The notes under the pieces were generated by a model. The model did no database searches, was not told the DNA's origin, and worked only from the letters and a program-made list of their open reading frames with translations. 64,000 nt of DNA, from the NCBI RefSeq assembly GCF_005925325.1, contig NZ_SRMP01000004.1:186001-250000 (forward strand). The letters run 5' to 3'. A program made the translations under genes and the position numbers. This DNA comes from Pedobacter helvus. GTDB taxonomy: Bacteria > Bacteroidota > Bacteroidia > Sphingobacteriales > Sphingobacteriaceae. Of this stretch, positions 9,029 to 17,539 are shown piece by piece. Position 1 is the stretch's first letter, and the number at the start of each line of letters is the position of its first letter.

Positions 9029-10171
9029 ATGGCGGCTAAATCTGTTCAATTTGGCATTGATGTATTTTTGGAAACCATAGATTTAAAAGATGCCGCTATT
9101 GGGTTAGTCTGCAATGCTGCTTCATTAACTACTACAGGCACACATGCTAGCCAAGCGTTATTAGCACATGGCTTTAATATCAAAAAACTATTTTCTCCAG
9201 AGCATGGGTTTAGTGCCAAAGGCGATGATGGCGCATTCATCAGTGATGATACTGACCTGGTAACTAGGTTGCCAATTATAAGTTTATATGGCAATAAGCT
9301 AGCTCCAACAACTGATGATTTAGCAGACATAGACTTAGTGATACTTGATTTGCCAGATATTGGTGCAAGATTTTACACTTACCTATGGACCATGACCTAC
9401 GTAATGGAGGCATGTGTAGCAAATGGAAAAAAGCTACTTATTTTAGACAGGCCCAATCCAATAGCTACACATTTCGACTTTGCAGAAGGTCCCGTTCTTG
9501 AGGAAAATTGTAGTTCTTTCATCGGCAGATTTTCTATACCTATTAAACACAATTGTACCTTAGCAGAATTAGCCAATTATTTTAAAGTCTTAAAATATCC
9601 GTTATTGAAGTTAGAAACAATTGCAATGAAAAATTGGGATCGATATAAAAATGATGACTACCCTTTTTTTGCTACTTCTCCCGCAATTCAAAAAAGACAT
9701 ACTGCCTATCTCTATCCTGGAACTTGTTTGTTTGAAGGACTAAATATTAATGAAGCCCGAAGTACTGAATTTCCATTTGAGCAATTTGGTGCCCCCTGGA
9801 TAGATGCAAATTTGCTAAAATGCAAAATGTTAGAAATTTCTGATGCAGTAGATTTAGAAATCGTCAGTTACCGAGCTGTTGCTGCTCCATATCTTGGTGA
9901 AATTTGCAACGGATTAAGAATTATCCCTAAAAGCCTTCATAGTTTTAAACCAGTTAATTACATTATAACCTTGATTAGCTTAATGACGAAGCTATTTCCT
10001 AACAAGCTCAAAGAGCGAAATTACCTAACCAACGTAAACCCCAATGGAGAGAAACATTTAGACAAATTGGTAGGAACAACAAATTCATTTGAAAAAATCA
10101 GTTCAAATAACTTAGATACTGCTGTTCCAAACTGGTTAACTACAATTAAACCTTACCTGATATATCCTTAA
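9029..10171 (+). CDS. DUF1343 / NamZ-type exo-beta-N-acetylmuramidase family protein
   Basis: A 380-residue protein with the DUF1343 pattern: FGIDVFLE near the start, then VCNAASL, LFSPEHGFSAKGDDG (about 55-70), SLYGNKLAPT, LPDIGARFYTYLWTM (about 108-122) and LDRPNPI. NamZ, a characterised member, removes MurNAc from peptidoglycan fragments. Many relatives carry a signal peptide or lipobox. Here the protein begins MAAKSVQFG with no hydrophobic leader, so as called it would be cytosolic and could act on imported muropeptides. No in-frame ATG with a leader was seen upstream. Family call strong, substrate inferred. Confidence 0.87.
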   Translation: MAAKSVQFGIDVFLETIDLKDAAIGLVCNAASLTTTGTHASQALLAHGFNIKKLFSPEHGFSAKGDDGAFISDDTDLVTRLPIISLYGNKLAPTTDDLADIDLVILDLPDIGARFYTYLWTMTYVMEACVANGKKLLILDRPNPIATHFDFAEGPVLEENCSSFIGRFSIPIKHNCTLAELANYFKVLKYPLLKLETIAMKNWDRYKNDDYPFFATSPAIQKRHTAYLYPGTCLFEGLNINEARSTEFPFEQFGAPWIDANLLKCKMLEISDAVDLEIVSYRAVAAPYLGEICNGLRIIPKSLHSFKPVNYIITLISLMTKLFPNKLKERNYLTNVNPNGEKHLDKLVGTTNSFEKISSNNLDTAVPNWLTTIKPYLIYP

Positions 10172-10264
10172 GTTTAAATCTAGCTCTACTGATTTAAGAA
10201 AACTTAATTACTGAAATACAACTTTTTAAAGTATTAGATGTACTTTTGCATCAAATTTTAACGT

Positions 10265-10840
10265 ATGGAACCGCTGCACTTCGACTTCAATCAAATATTA
10301 TCAACTTCGATGATTTTATTTGCAATCATTGATATTTTAGGTTCTATTCCAATTATCATATCGTTACGAAAAAAAGCGGGACATATCCAATCAGAAAAAG
10401 CGACTTTGGTGGCTACGGCTATCATGATCTTATTCCTTTTTGGAGGAAAAGCAGTCTTAGGTGTAATTGGTGTTGATGTACAATCGTTCGCAATTGCAGG
10501 TTCTTTAGTAATTTTCTTTATCGCAATGGAGATGGTGCTAGGCATTCACTTTTTTAGAGATGAAGCTCCTGAAACCGTATCTATCGTGCCACTTGCCTTT
10601 CCTCTAATTGCCGGCGCAGGTTCACTAACTACGCTATTATCCTTAAAAACAGAATACCGTACCGAAAACATCTTAATTGGAATTATCTTAAATATGGTCT
10701 TCGTTTATTTTGTTTTAAAGAACACCGCCAGATTAGAAAAGCTTCTTGGCAAAACTGGTTTAAACGTGTTAAGAAAGAGCTTCGGTGTCATTCTTTTGGC
10801 TATCGCGATCAAATTATTTAGAACCAATACTGGTTTGTAA
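10265..10840 (+). CDS. MarC family integral membrane protein
   Basis: The 191 residues form about six membrane helices. The pattern fits MarC/UPF0056: N-terminal FAIIDILGSIPIIISL, a central GSLVIFFIAMEMVLG and PLAFPLIAGAGSLTTLLSL (about 112-130), ending with an FGVILLAIAIKL helix. A -7-like TACTTTTG lies at 10241-10248, 16 bp before the start. MarC proteins have no agreed function despite the old link to multiple antibiotic resistance. Confidence 0.9.
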   Translation: MEPLHFDFNQILSTSMILFAIIDILGSIPIIISLRKKAGHIQSEKATLVATAIMILFLFGGKAVLGVIGVDVQSFAIAGSLVIFFIAMEMVLGIHFFRDEAPETVSIVPLAFPLIAGAGSLTTLLSLKTEYRTENILIGIILNMVFVYFVLKNTARLEKLLGKTGLNVLRKSFGVILLAIAIKLFRTNTGL

Positions 10841-10889
10841 TTGTAACACTAATTGCTTAAATTGATCTAAGATATAAATCACCGATAAG

Positions 10890-10988
10890 ATGAACTTATT
10901 TGAGCAATTTACGGTATATGTTGGCGCACTAGCTATCTTGTTAGAAGCTATCAGTTATTTGCGTGGAAAGTTAAAAGGTAAGAGTTGA
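10890..10988 (+). CDS. Possible 32-residue membrane micro-protein
   Basis: A short ORF reading MNLFEQFTVYVGALAILLEA then ISYLRGKLKGKS. One hydrophobic segment (about 7-24) is followed by a strongly basic tail (RGKLKGK), the usual look of a single-span small membrane protein oriented by the positive-inside rule. It sits 49 bp after marC on the same strand. It has no recognisable ribosome site, which is normal here. It could be chance; conservation in relatives would decide. Confidence 0.35.
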   Translation: MNLFEQFTVYVGALAILLEAISYLRGKLKGKS

Positions 10989-11089
10989 TTATTTATTACT
11001 TGCACCTATCATACCTTATATACTCACTAGAGCTAGCAACATCTTTAGCTCAGAATTCACAATTTAAATCACTGTTTTAAAGTCACTTA

Positions 11090-11788
11090 TTATCTACAAT
11101 CAACTGCATTACCATAAGTAGAATGTGTATGTGGAGAAAGAAATGGAATATCCAAATCTACAGAACGTAGGATAAATAGTGCGCCAATGAATAGCGCAAA
11201 CCAGGGAATTAGCTTTTGACTGTTAAATCTAAAGTACTTTTTCAGATAAATTCCGCCTAAAGAAATGAAAAGCATTAAAGGTGTAGTACCTAGTCCAAAG
11301 AGTAACATAAAACTTGCACCAGCTAGAGATGTAGCCGAATTTAACGCGGTTGCCAGAGCTAAATAAACCATTCCGCAGGGGATTAAGCCGTTCAGCATAC
11401 CGGCAAAAAAGCCCCACAAATGTAGTTTAAAAACCTCTCCCATTAATTTACTGATGGGAATTACCATTTTATTTTGCAGTTTTTGAAAAGCACTTAAATA
11501 TCTCCCACTAAGCTGTGCTAGCGTAAAAAGTATCAATACAATTCCTATGATTAAGCTGAGTGTTTCTTGCTTTGCAAAAACGGCGAAGGTGTTGCCTACC
11601 AAACCTACTAATAGTCCTAATAAAGCGTAAATTGATATTCTACCTAACTGATACAACAATACCTGCAGAATATTATGCCAAAGCTTTTTTTTGTCCAATG
11701 GCAAGCCCAGCACAATTGGCCCGCACATTACGACACAATGTACACTTCCCAAAAAGCCCATTAGAAAAGCAAGCGGCATAAAATTCAT
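11090..11788 (-). CDS. SafE/DsbD-like membrane protein of the cbb3 oxidase locus
   Basis: A 232-residue protein with about six membrane helices. It starts MNFMPLAFLMGFLGSVHCVVMCGPIV, where the His-Cys-x3-Cys of the first helix resembles CcdA/DsbD and the copper-linked sulfite exporter TauE/SafE-like family (DsbD_2 type). It is the last gene of the cco block and overlaps the FixH gene by 4 bp. In Bacteroidota this family often follows ccoG-ccoH and is taken to help copper or thiol supply for oxidase assembly. That role is inferred from position and cysteines. Confidence 0.85.
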   Translation of the reverse strand: MNFMPLAFLMGFLGSVHCVVMCGPIVLGLPLDKKKLWHNILQVLLYQLGRISIYALLGLLVGLVGNTFAVFAKQETLSLIIGIVLILFTLAQLSGRYLSAFQKLQNKMVIPISKLMGEVFKLHLWGFFAGMLNGLIPCGMVYLALATALNSATSLAGASFMLLFGLGTTPLMLFISLGGIYLKKYFRFNSQKLIPWFALFIGALFILRSVDLDIPFLSPHTHSTYGNAVDCR

Positions 11789-12213
11789 ATCGTGATATCT
11801 TTTGTAAATAGATAATCTCTACCATTCGAGCGCCACTCCAATTTCAACGACCAAAATCCTTTATCTAAAGAACCGGCTTCAATGATAATTAAGTTTTCGT
11901 CGCCGATGGTTTTGCCGCTACTTTTTACATCTTTTTCCTTTGCGGATGGTCGCATTAAGGTAAGTTGATAATCGGCTGCATCTTTCAGTTGTATAATCAA
12001 CTGACTTTGGCTCTGTTTTATCTCTGGTGTTGCGCCATCGTTTAAAGTATTGCTTTTTGCGTCGTATTCCTTATCATAGTTGATCCCTTTTTCGTAGTAA
12101 TCTTCCTCTACCAAAGCATCGTTGCTATGGTTTTTGAACATATAAACTACCATTCCTATAATGAACGACATGAAAACTGCCATTCCTAAAACTAGTTTTG
12201 CTCCCCAATTCAT
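11785..12213 (-). CDS. ccoH: FixH/CcoH family cbb3 oxidase assembly protein
   Basis: The 142 residues comprise one N-terminal membrane helix (MNWGAKLVLGMAVFMSFIIGM...) and a periplasmic beta-rich domain with an EEDYYEKGINYDKEYD stretch, typical of FixH. FixH/CcoH helps assemble or stabilise cbb3 oxidase alongside CcoG and CcoI. It overlaps the next gene by 4 bp and follows ccoG after an 84-bp gap that holds a copy of the TGTTGGTTAAC repeat. Confidence 0.88.
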   Translation of the reverse strand: MNWGAKLVLGMAVFMSFIIGMVVYMFKNHSNDALVEEDYYEKGINYDKEYDAKSNTLNDGATPEIKQSQSQLIIQLKDAADYQLTLMRPSAKEKDVKSSGKTIGDENLIIIEAGSLDKGFWSLKLEWRSNGRDYLFTKDITI

Positions 12214-12231
12214 ATTTACAGATTGTTTGAT

Positions 12232-12246
12232 TGTTGGTTAACTGTT
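12232..12246. repeat. TGTTGGTTAACTGTT interspersed motif, copy 1
   Basis: The 15-mer TGTTGGTTAACTGTT occurs here, at 17352-17366 and at 46098-46112, each time in intergenic DNA and flanked by degenerate ATTGTT/GATTGTT units. Its centre GTTAAC is palindromic. Confidence 0.6.
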
Positions 12247-12297
12247 TAATCAGTTATTTGGTAAATTGATATCTGACCACATATACCTGTCCCCTGT

Positions 12298-13683
12298 TTA
12301 CGGTTGCGAAAAGAAAGTAGTACTCGTATTGCTAATCACCATCCCGCCTACTTCCACTTCGAAATTCACTTTGCTTTTAAATTCTTCGATATTCTTTGGT
12401 TGTTTGATAAGGAAGAATGTTAAATGTGCCGAACCTTCTTTAGGCAAAATCGTATCAGCTTGTATCAATTCTATTTTATCTTTCGGATCGGCGGATTTCA
12501 ACACAAACTTCATACCCTTATTCGTTTTATTAATCAGTTCTGCGTTGTACAAATTGGCAATAGTTCCGTCAGGGCGTTTTTGATATAAAGTTCCACTAGC
12601 TCGTAAAACTGTCGTCTGTACATCTTCCCTTTTATAAATTAAGGATGAGAAGATAATTATCACCAAAAACAAAACCACCGCATAACCATAAGCCCTCGCT
12701 CCTAGCCTAAATTTGTTTCTACTTTGGATAAAATCATGATTGTAGAAACCAATCAATTTCTCCGGCTTACCAATTTTCAGCATCACTTCATCGCAAGCAT
12801 CTATACACGCAGTACAGTTTACACATTCTAACTGCGTTCCTTTTCTAATATCAATCCCTGTTGGGCAAACTTGCACACATAAACCACAGTCGATACAATC
12901 GCCTTTTAAGCTTTGGTCTATGCTTTTTTGAATTCTCCCACGAGGTTCACCACGAGTTTCATCGTAAGCTACAATTAAGCTCTTATTATCTAACAAAACG
13001 CCTTGTAACCTACCATAAGGACAAATTACGGTACAAACTACTTCTCTAACATAAGAGAATACGCAATAGAAAATGAACGTGAAAATCCAGATAGAAATAA
13101 AGCCTATCGTATGTTCGCTGACTGGTTCGGTAATAATTTCGTACAATTTATCTGAACCTATGAGATAGGCTAAAAATGTATTCGAAATCAAAAAGGAAAT
13201 GACCAAGAATAAGAAATGTTTAAATCCTTTTTTAAATACCTTCTCTGCGCTCCATTCCTGCACATCTAGTTTCTTTTGTTGGTTGGCATCACCTTCTATC
13301 CAATATTCAATTCTGCGGAAAACCATCTCCATAAAAATGGTTTGCGGACAAACCCAACCACACCACAGCCTTCCCAATATTACCGTAAAACAAACGATGA
13401 ATAGCACCAAAATCAGCATCGCTAATGCAAAAAGGTAAAAATCTTGCGGCGTGAAAATGAGCCCAATAAATACAAATTTTCGCTCCAGGAAGTTAAGCAG
13501 TATCAACTGCTCGCCATTTAACTTGATGAAAGGACTAGCAAATAAAAGAAGCAGCAGGACGTAACTTACCCATTTCCTTTGATTGTATAATCTACCTGAA
13601 GGCTTTTTAGGATAAAGGAACGTTCTGCCTCCGCTCTTGATGTTATTTTTTGGGGATTGTTTCATCTCAATATCTTTCTGCAC
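12298..13683 (-). CDS. ccoG: cbb3 oxidase accessory protein CcoG (FixG), polyferredoxin
   Basis: A 461-residue membrane Fe-S protein. Membrane helices occur at about 40-60, 85-110, 160-180, 195-215 and 335-355. Between them is a 2x[4Fe-4S] region, CIDCGLCVQVCP and CVNCTACIDACDE (about 262-300), and the C-terminal third is an Ig-like periplasmic domain. An additional CGWVCPQ motif at about 109 is typical of CcoG. CcoG has been linked to Cu(II) reduction for oxidase assembly. Two start codons are possible (13683 or 13665). Neighbours confirm the role. Confidence 0.95.
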   Translation of the reverse strand: MQKDIEMKQSPKNNIKSGGRTFLYPKKPSGRLYNQRKWVSYVLLLLLFASPFIKLNGEQLILLNFLERKFVFIGLIFTPQDFYLFALAMLILVLFIVCFTVILGRLWCGWVCPQTIFMEMVFRRIEYWIEGDANQQKKLDVQEWSAEKVFKKGFKHFLFLVISFLISNTFLAYLIGSDKLYEIITEPVSEHTIGFISIWIFTFIFYCVFSYVREVVCTVICPYGRLQGVLLDNKSLIVAYDETRGEPRGRIQKSIDQSLKGDCIDCGLCVQVCPTGIDIRKGTQLECVNCTACIDACDEVMLKIGKPEKLIGFYNHDFIQSRNKFRLGARAYGYAVVLFLVIIIFSSLIYKREDVQTTVLRASGTLYQKRPDGTIANLYNAELINKTNKGMKFVLKSADPKDKIELIQADTILPKEGSAHLTFFLIKQPKNIEEFKSKVNFEVEVGGMVISNTSTTFFSQP

Positions 13684-13712
13684 TTATTTTTTTTAACGTA
13701 TCAGTAAAGCTG

Positions 13713-13818
13713 CCCTCTCTGCCCTTTGGGCATCTCTCCCAGAGGGAGAGAATTTACAATTTGTATAGCCATTGGCTACTCTCTCCTTTTTAGGGAGAGA
13801 CGGCGCAGCCAGAGAGGG
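13713..13818. repeat. Two inverted copies of the GGGAGAGA...AGAGAGGG repeat
   Basis: Left arm 13713-13740 is the reverse complement of the unit GGGAGAGATGCCC...GCAGAGAGGG; right arm 13793-13818 is a forward unit with GACGGCGCAGCC in its middle. The two can fold together and lie between ccoG and ccoP. Further copies are at 17421-17458 and, partial, at 39981-40000. Confidence 0.65.
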
Positions 13819-13821
13819 TCT

Positions 13822-14748
13822 CTAATTAGCTACAGCTTCTGCCGCAGCCGGGTCATATTTTTCACCTTGTGGCGCTTTTGGATTAGCAGGTTTAGAGCCT
13901 TGCAATGACAAAATGTAATTGGTAACCGCACTGATGTTGGCCGAACTCATGTTTTTCTCCCAGCTTACCATCCCCTTTTCAGGTACGCCATATTTCACTA
14001 CTTTGAAAATATCTTTCACGCTACCACCGTGTAACCAAAATTCATCTGTTAAGTTAGGTCCAACTAGTCCCTCACCGTTTTGGCCATGACAAGCAATACA
14101 ATTTGCATTGAACACCCCTTTACCTACAGCAATTTGTGACGGATCTACCTTCACGCTATTTTCATCTACAGACGAAGCAGATTTTGCCAAGAATTTTTGT
14201 TTTGCTAGATCGGCTTTTGCCATTTCCGTTTTGTATTCATCATCTTGTCTTTCGCCGTGCTCACCAATATGATAGTAGTACAAATACCCGGCAGCGAAAA
14301 TTAATGTACCGTAAAAAAGCACGTTAAACCAAGCAGGAACAGGATTATTCAATTCTTTGATACCATCGTAAGCATGCGGAATTTCTAAATCTTTCTCTGC
14401 CGAAAGTGGTTTCAAACTCAAGAGCTTGTTCCAGATGCTAGGTTTTTCGCCGTTTAGTTTAACCCACTCTTCGTACTCCAATCTTCTATCTTCTTTGGTT
14501 TTATAAGGCGTTGGATTTAAACGCTCTTGATAAATCACTCTAAAGCTTTTATATAAAGTAATGGCAACAAACAACAAGATAATCGAAAACACCAACAAAG
14601 TGATAATTAACAATTCGGTTGTGGTAATTCCCAGAGAAGGTTCTGGAATAACTACCTTAGTTTCTTCCTCAGTGGCGGCAACACCTTCTTGTGCAAATGA
14701 GACAAAAGCTGTAGCCAATAACATCATCAATAAACTAAACTTCTTCAT
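13822..14748 (-). CDS. ccoP: cbb3 oxidase subunit CcoP, single c-type haem form
   Basis: The 308-residue protein has a signal-like N-terminus (to AFVSFAQ), membrane helices at about 44-68 and 137-158, and the CcoP N-terminal domain (WDGIKELNNP-like AYDGIKELNNPVPAW). A cytochrome c domain at about 195-285 contains C-I-A-C-H at about 217. Only one CxxCH is present, whereas classical proteobacterial CcoP has two. The last 20 residues are low complexity, rich in Pro and Ala. It transfers electrons from donors to CcoO/CcoN. Start overlaps ccoQ by 14 bp. Confidence 0.93.
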   Translation of the reverse strand: MKKFSLLMMLLATAFVSFAQEGVAATEEETKVVIPEPSLGITTTELLIITLLVFSIILLFVAITLYKSFRVIYQERLNPTPYKTKEDRRLEYEEWVKLNGEKPSIWNKLLSLKPLSAEKDLEIPHAYDGIKELNNPVPAWFNVLFYGTLIFAAGYLYYYHIGEHGERQDDEYKTEMAKADLAKQKFLAKSASSVDENSVKVDPSQIAVGKGVFNANCIACHGQNGEGLVGPNLTDEFWLHGGSVKDIFKVVKYGVPEKGMVSWEKNMSSANISAVTNYILSLQGSKPANPKAPQGEKYDPAAAEAVAN

Positions 14749-14917
14749 ATCCGTTAGATTGAGGTTCGCTAATAGGTAAATTACTCATTTCTGCGATGTG
14801 TGATTTGTTCATCCTGATGAGATAAATACCTACCATGATGAAAAAAATCATAAATATGAGCAGTGATGCGATGAGATAAAACTCACCGCCTGCTAGGTCT
14901 TTTATTTGCTTAAACAT
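14735..14917 (-). CDS. ccoQ: cbb3 oxidase small subunit CcoQ
   Basis: Sixty residues with one membrane helix (about 13-34, FYLIASLLIFMIFFIMVGIY) followed by a short polar tail. Position between ccoNO and ccoP, size and topology identify it as CcoQ (FixQ), which stabilises the CcoP association. Sequence conservation in this family is low, so the call leans on context. Confidence 0.85.
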   Translation of the reverse strand: MFKQIKDLAGGEFYLIASLLIFMIFFIMVGIYLIRMNKSHIAEMSNLPISEPQSNGYEEV

Positions 14918-14923
14918 AATTTT

Positions 14924-17065
14924 TTACTGGTTAGATGGAATAGTTGTTTTGTTGGCCTTAATGTCGGTGCCCATACGTTGCAGGTAAGCAATTAGGGCGA
15001 TGATTTCTCTATCGCTTTTTACATCGATATTGTTTTGCTTCAAATCGGTAGCAATAGCTTCGGCCTGCTCTTTCAATTTAGCTTGCGCTACAGCATCAAA
15101 GTTCTCTCTGTAAGGCACACCTAAAGTTTGCATGGCCCTAATCTTCGCTTCGGTCATGCTGGTATCCAATTTTTGGGTAATTAACCATGGGTATGGCGGC
15201 ATGATACTTCCTGGAGACATTGAGGTTGGATCTAACATGTGATTGTAGTGCCAGGCGTTAGAATATTTACCGCCAATACGGTGTAAATCCGGTCCGGTAC
15301 GCTTACTTCCCCATAAGAATGGATGGTCGTAAACAAACTCCCCTGCTTTACTGTACTCGCCATAACGCTCCGTTTCTGACCTAAACGGACGGATAGTTTG
15401 CGAGTGGCAGTTCACACAACCTTCTTTGATATACAAATCTCTACCTTCTAACTCTAGCGGCGTGTAAGGTTTTACACTGGCAATGGTCGGCACGTTACTT
15501 TCAATCGTAAAAGTTGGCATCATTTCTACCATACCACCAACTAAGATCACAATCATAGAAAGTACCATGAATTTCATCGGTTTACGCTCCAACACACGGT
15601 GCCATTTTTTATCGGCTGGATCTTCATGAGTAATTACTTTCTCTAAAGCCATCGCCTCTGCTGCTTCGTTAGCTACCAATTTGCCTTTTAACATGGTTTT
15701 AGCCAAGTTGTAAGTCATCGCGATAGCGCCAATTAAATACAACGCACCACCGACAGAACGCAAGATGTGCATCGGGATAATTTGCAGCGTAGTGGTTAAG
15801 AAGTTAGCATATTTCAACAAGCCTTCATTCGTAAACTCTTTCCACATTAAACCTTGTGTAAACCCAGCCCAGTACATTGGGATAGCGTAAAACAAGATAC
15901 CCAAAGTGCCAATCCAAAAGTGGAAAGAAGCCAGTTTTTTAGAGAACAACTCCGTTTTATAGATACGCGGAATTAACCAGTACAATACACCAAATGTTAA
16001 GAAGCCATTCCAGCCCAAAGCACCTACGTGTACGTGAGCTACGATCCAGTCGGTGAAGTGAGCTACACCATTGATTTGTTTTAAGGATAACATTGGACCT
16101 TCGAAAGTGGCCATACCATAAGCGGTAAGCGCAACCACCATAAATTTTAGGGTTACATCTTCGCGAACTTTATCCCAAGCGCCACGTAAGGTTAACAAAC
16201 CGTTGATCATACCACCCCAACTTGGAGCAATTAACATCACAGAAAAAGCTACACCTAAAGACTGTGCCCATCCTGGCAAGGAAGTATACAATAAGTGGTG
16301 AGGACCAGCCCAGATGTAGATGAAAATTAAGGACCAGAAGTGCAGAATACTCAATTTATAAGAATACACCGGACGATTAGCCATTTTAGGCAGGAAGTAA
16401 TACATCATCCCCAAATATGGTGTAGTTAAGAAAAATGCAACCGCATTATGGCCGTACCACCATTGCACCAGAGCATCTTGCACACCAGCAAAAATATAGT
16501 AACTTTTTAAGAATGATATTGGCAGCTGAAATGAATTTACAATGTGCAGCACCGCAATAGTTACAAACGTAGCAATGTAAAACCAAATGGCCACATAAAG
16601 ATGTCTTTCTCTACGTTTAATAATGGTACCGAACATATTGATACCAAAAACCACCCAAATTAAGGTAATGGCGATATCAATTGGCCACTCTAATTCTGCG
16701 TATTCGTGTGACGAGGTAATACCTAAAGGCAAGGTAATAACCGCCGAAACGATGATTAACTGCCAACCCCAAAAATGAATTTTACTTAAGACCGTGCTAA
16801 ACATTCTTGCTTTAAGCAGGCGTTGCAACGAGTAATACACGCCCATAAAAATGGCGTTGCCCACAAAGGCGAAAATTACAGCATTGGTATGTAGCGGTCT
16901 GATACGACCAAAAGTGGTGTACTGGTTACCCAAGTTCATGCTTGGCGAAAACAGTTGAGTGGCGACAAGTAAACCGACTAACATTCCGATGATGCCCCAT
17001 ACAATGGTTGCAATACCGAAATCTCGTACAATCTTATTGTCGTAGGTAAATTTTTCTAGCTGCAT
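14924..17065 (-). CDS. ccoN: cbb3-type cytochrome c oxidase, fused CcoN-CcoO
   Basis: A 713-residue fusion. Residues about 1-480 are the haem-copper subunit CcoN with around twelve membrane helices and the His ligands (HTNAVIFAF near 59, WWYGHNAVAF near 205, PHHLLY near 255, HVHVGALGWN near 344). Residues about 500-700 are CcoO with one membrane helix and a cytochrome c motif C-V-N-C-H near 550, plus SMSPGSIMPPYPWL with a likely haem Met. The enzyme reduces O2 with high affinity at the inner membrane. The single-gene CcoNO form is known in Bacteroidota. An FNR-like box lies 89 bp upstream. Confidence 0.97.
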   Translation of the reverse strand: MQLEKFTYDNKIVRDFGIATIVWGIIGMLVGLLVATQLFSPSMNLGNQYTTFGRIRPLHTNAVIFAFVGNAIFMGVYYSLQRLLKARMFSTVLSKIHFWGWQLIIVSAVITLPLGITSSHEYAELEWPIDIAITLIWVVFGINMFGTIIKRRERHLYVAIWFYIATFVTIAVLHIVNSFQLPISFLKSYYIFAGVQDALVQWWYGHNAVAFFLTTPYLGMMYYFLPKMANRPVYSYKLSILHFWSLIFIYIWAGPHHLLYTSLPGWAQSLGVAFSVMLIAPSWGGMINGLLTLRGAWDKVREDVTLKFMVVALTAYGMATFEGPMLSLKQINGVAHFTDWIVAHVHVGALGWNGFLTFGVLYWLIPRIYKTELFSKKLASFHFWIGTLGILFYAIPMYWAGFTQGLMWKEFTNEGLLKYANFLTTTLQIIPMHILRSVGGALYLIGAIAMTYNLAKTMLKGKLVANEAAEAMALEKVITHEDPADKKWHRVLERKPMKFMVLSMIVILVGGMVEMMPTFTIESNVPTIASVKPYTPLELEGRDLYIKEGCVNCHSQTIRPFRSETERYGEYSKAGEFVYDHPFLWGSKRTGPDLHRIGGKYSNAWHYNHMLDPTSMSPGSIMPPYPWLITQKLDTSMTEAKIRAMQTLGVPYRENFDAVAQAKLKEQAEAIATDLKQNNIDVKSDREIIALIAYLQRMGTDIKANKTTIPSNQ

Positions 17066-17140
17066 AATGAATAGAAATAGAATTTGTAATGTTTATAAGG
17101 CAAAGTTATCGTGGTGTTACAGCATGGCTGATGACAAGCA

Positions 17141-17320
17141 TTAGTCGGAAATATGATCTTTATCACTTTCTGAGGTTTTCACCTCATCGTCAAAGAGAAT
17201 TCTCACACTTGGCGTGTACACATCATCATGTTGACCATTTTTAAGCGCCCAAAAAAAGGCTCCGAGAAAAACCAGTGCAACTAACACGCTGCAACCGATT
17301 AAGAAATAGAGTATGTTCAT
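17141..17320 (-). CDS. ccoS: cbb3 oxidase assembly protein CcoS
   Basis: This small gene encodes 59 residues, starting MNILYFLIGCSVLVALVFLG and followed by AFFWALKNGQHDDV. It has one membrane helix, the short CcoS motif FFWALKNGQ-DD near residues 22-34 and an acidic tail. CcoS is needed for cofactor insertion into cbb3 oxidase. It lies 75 bp upstream of ccoNO on the same strand and downstream of the CcoI copper ATPase, the classical ccoI-ccoS order. The match to the family motif is direct. Confidence 0.92.
   Translation of the reverse strand: MNILYFLIGCSVLVALVFLGAFFWALKNGQHDDVYTPSVRILFDDEVKTSESDKDHISD
17154..17165. promoter_or_regulatory. FNR-like palindrome upstream of ccoNO
   Basis: TGATCTTTATCA fits the core TGAT-N4-ATCA of the FNR/FixK family consensus TTGAT-N4-ATCAA exactly, lacking only the outer T/A. 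It lies 89 bp upstream of the ccoNO start, inside the 3' end of ccoS. FNR/FixK control of cbb3 oxidases is well established in other phyla; here it is inferred from the motif. Confidence 0.5.
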
Positions 17321-17351
17321 GATTTATTGTTCGATTGTTAAATTGTTGTAT

Positions 17352-17366
17352 TGTTGGTTAACTGTT
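17352..17366. repeat. TGTTGGTTAACTGTT interspersed motif, copy 2
   Basis: This is an exact copy of the 15-mer at 12232-12246 and 46098-46112. It lies between ccoI and ccoS in a tract of TTCATTTGTTCATTGG-like short repeats. Confidence 0.6.
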
Positions 17367-17420
17367 CATTTGTTCATTGGTCATTAGTTCATTTTGTTAA
17401 CTGTCGTTGATAGTACTTTT

Positions 17421-17498
17421 CTCTCCCTTTTAGGGAGAGATGCCAAAGGCAGAGAGGGTTTAAACCTCACCCTAACCCTCTCCTTGAAAAGGAGAGGG
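17421..17498. repeat. GGGAGAGA-type palindromic repeat unit with adjacent hairpin
   Basis: CTCTCCC-TTTTA-GGGAGAG (17421-17438) is followed by TGCCAAAGGCAGAGAGGG, giving the same unit as at 13713-13818. A second hairpin, CCCTCTCC with GGAGAGGG, occupies 17476-17498. No ORF is present. Such units are multicopy in Sphingobacteriaceae genomes in my recollection; their role is unknown. Confidence 0.65.
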
Positions 17499-17539
17499 AA
17501 CTGGACCGTGCTAACTAACTACCTGACTACTGGAAACTA

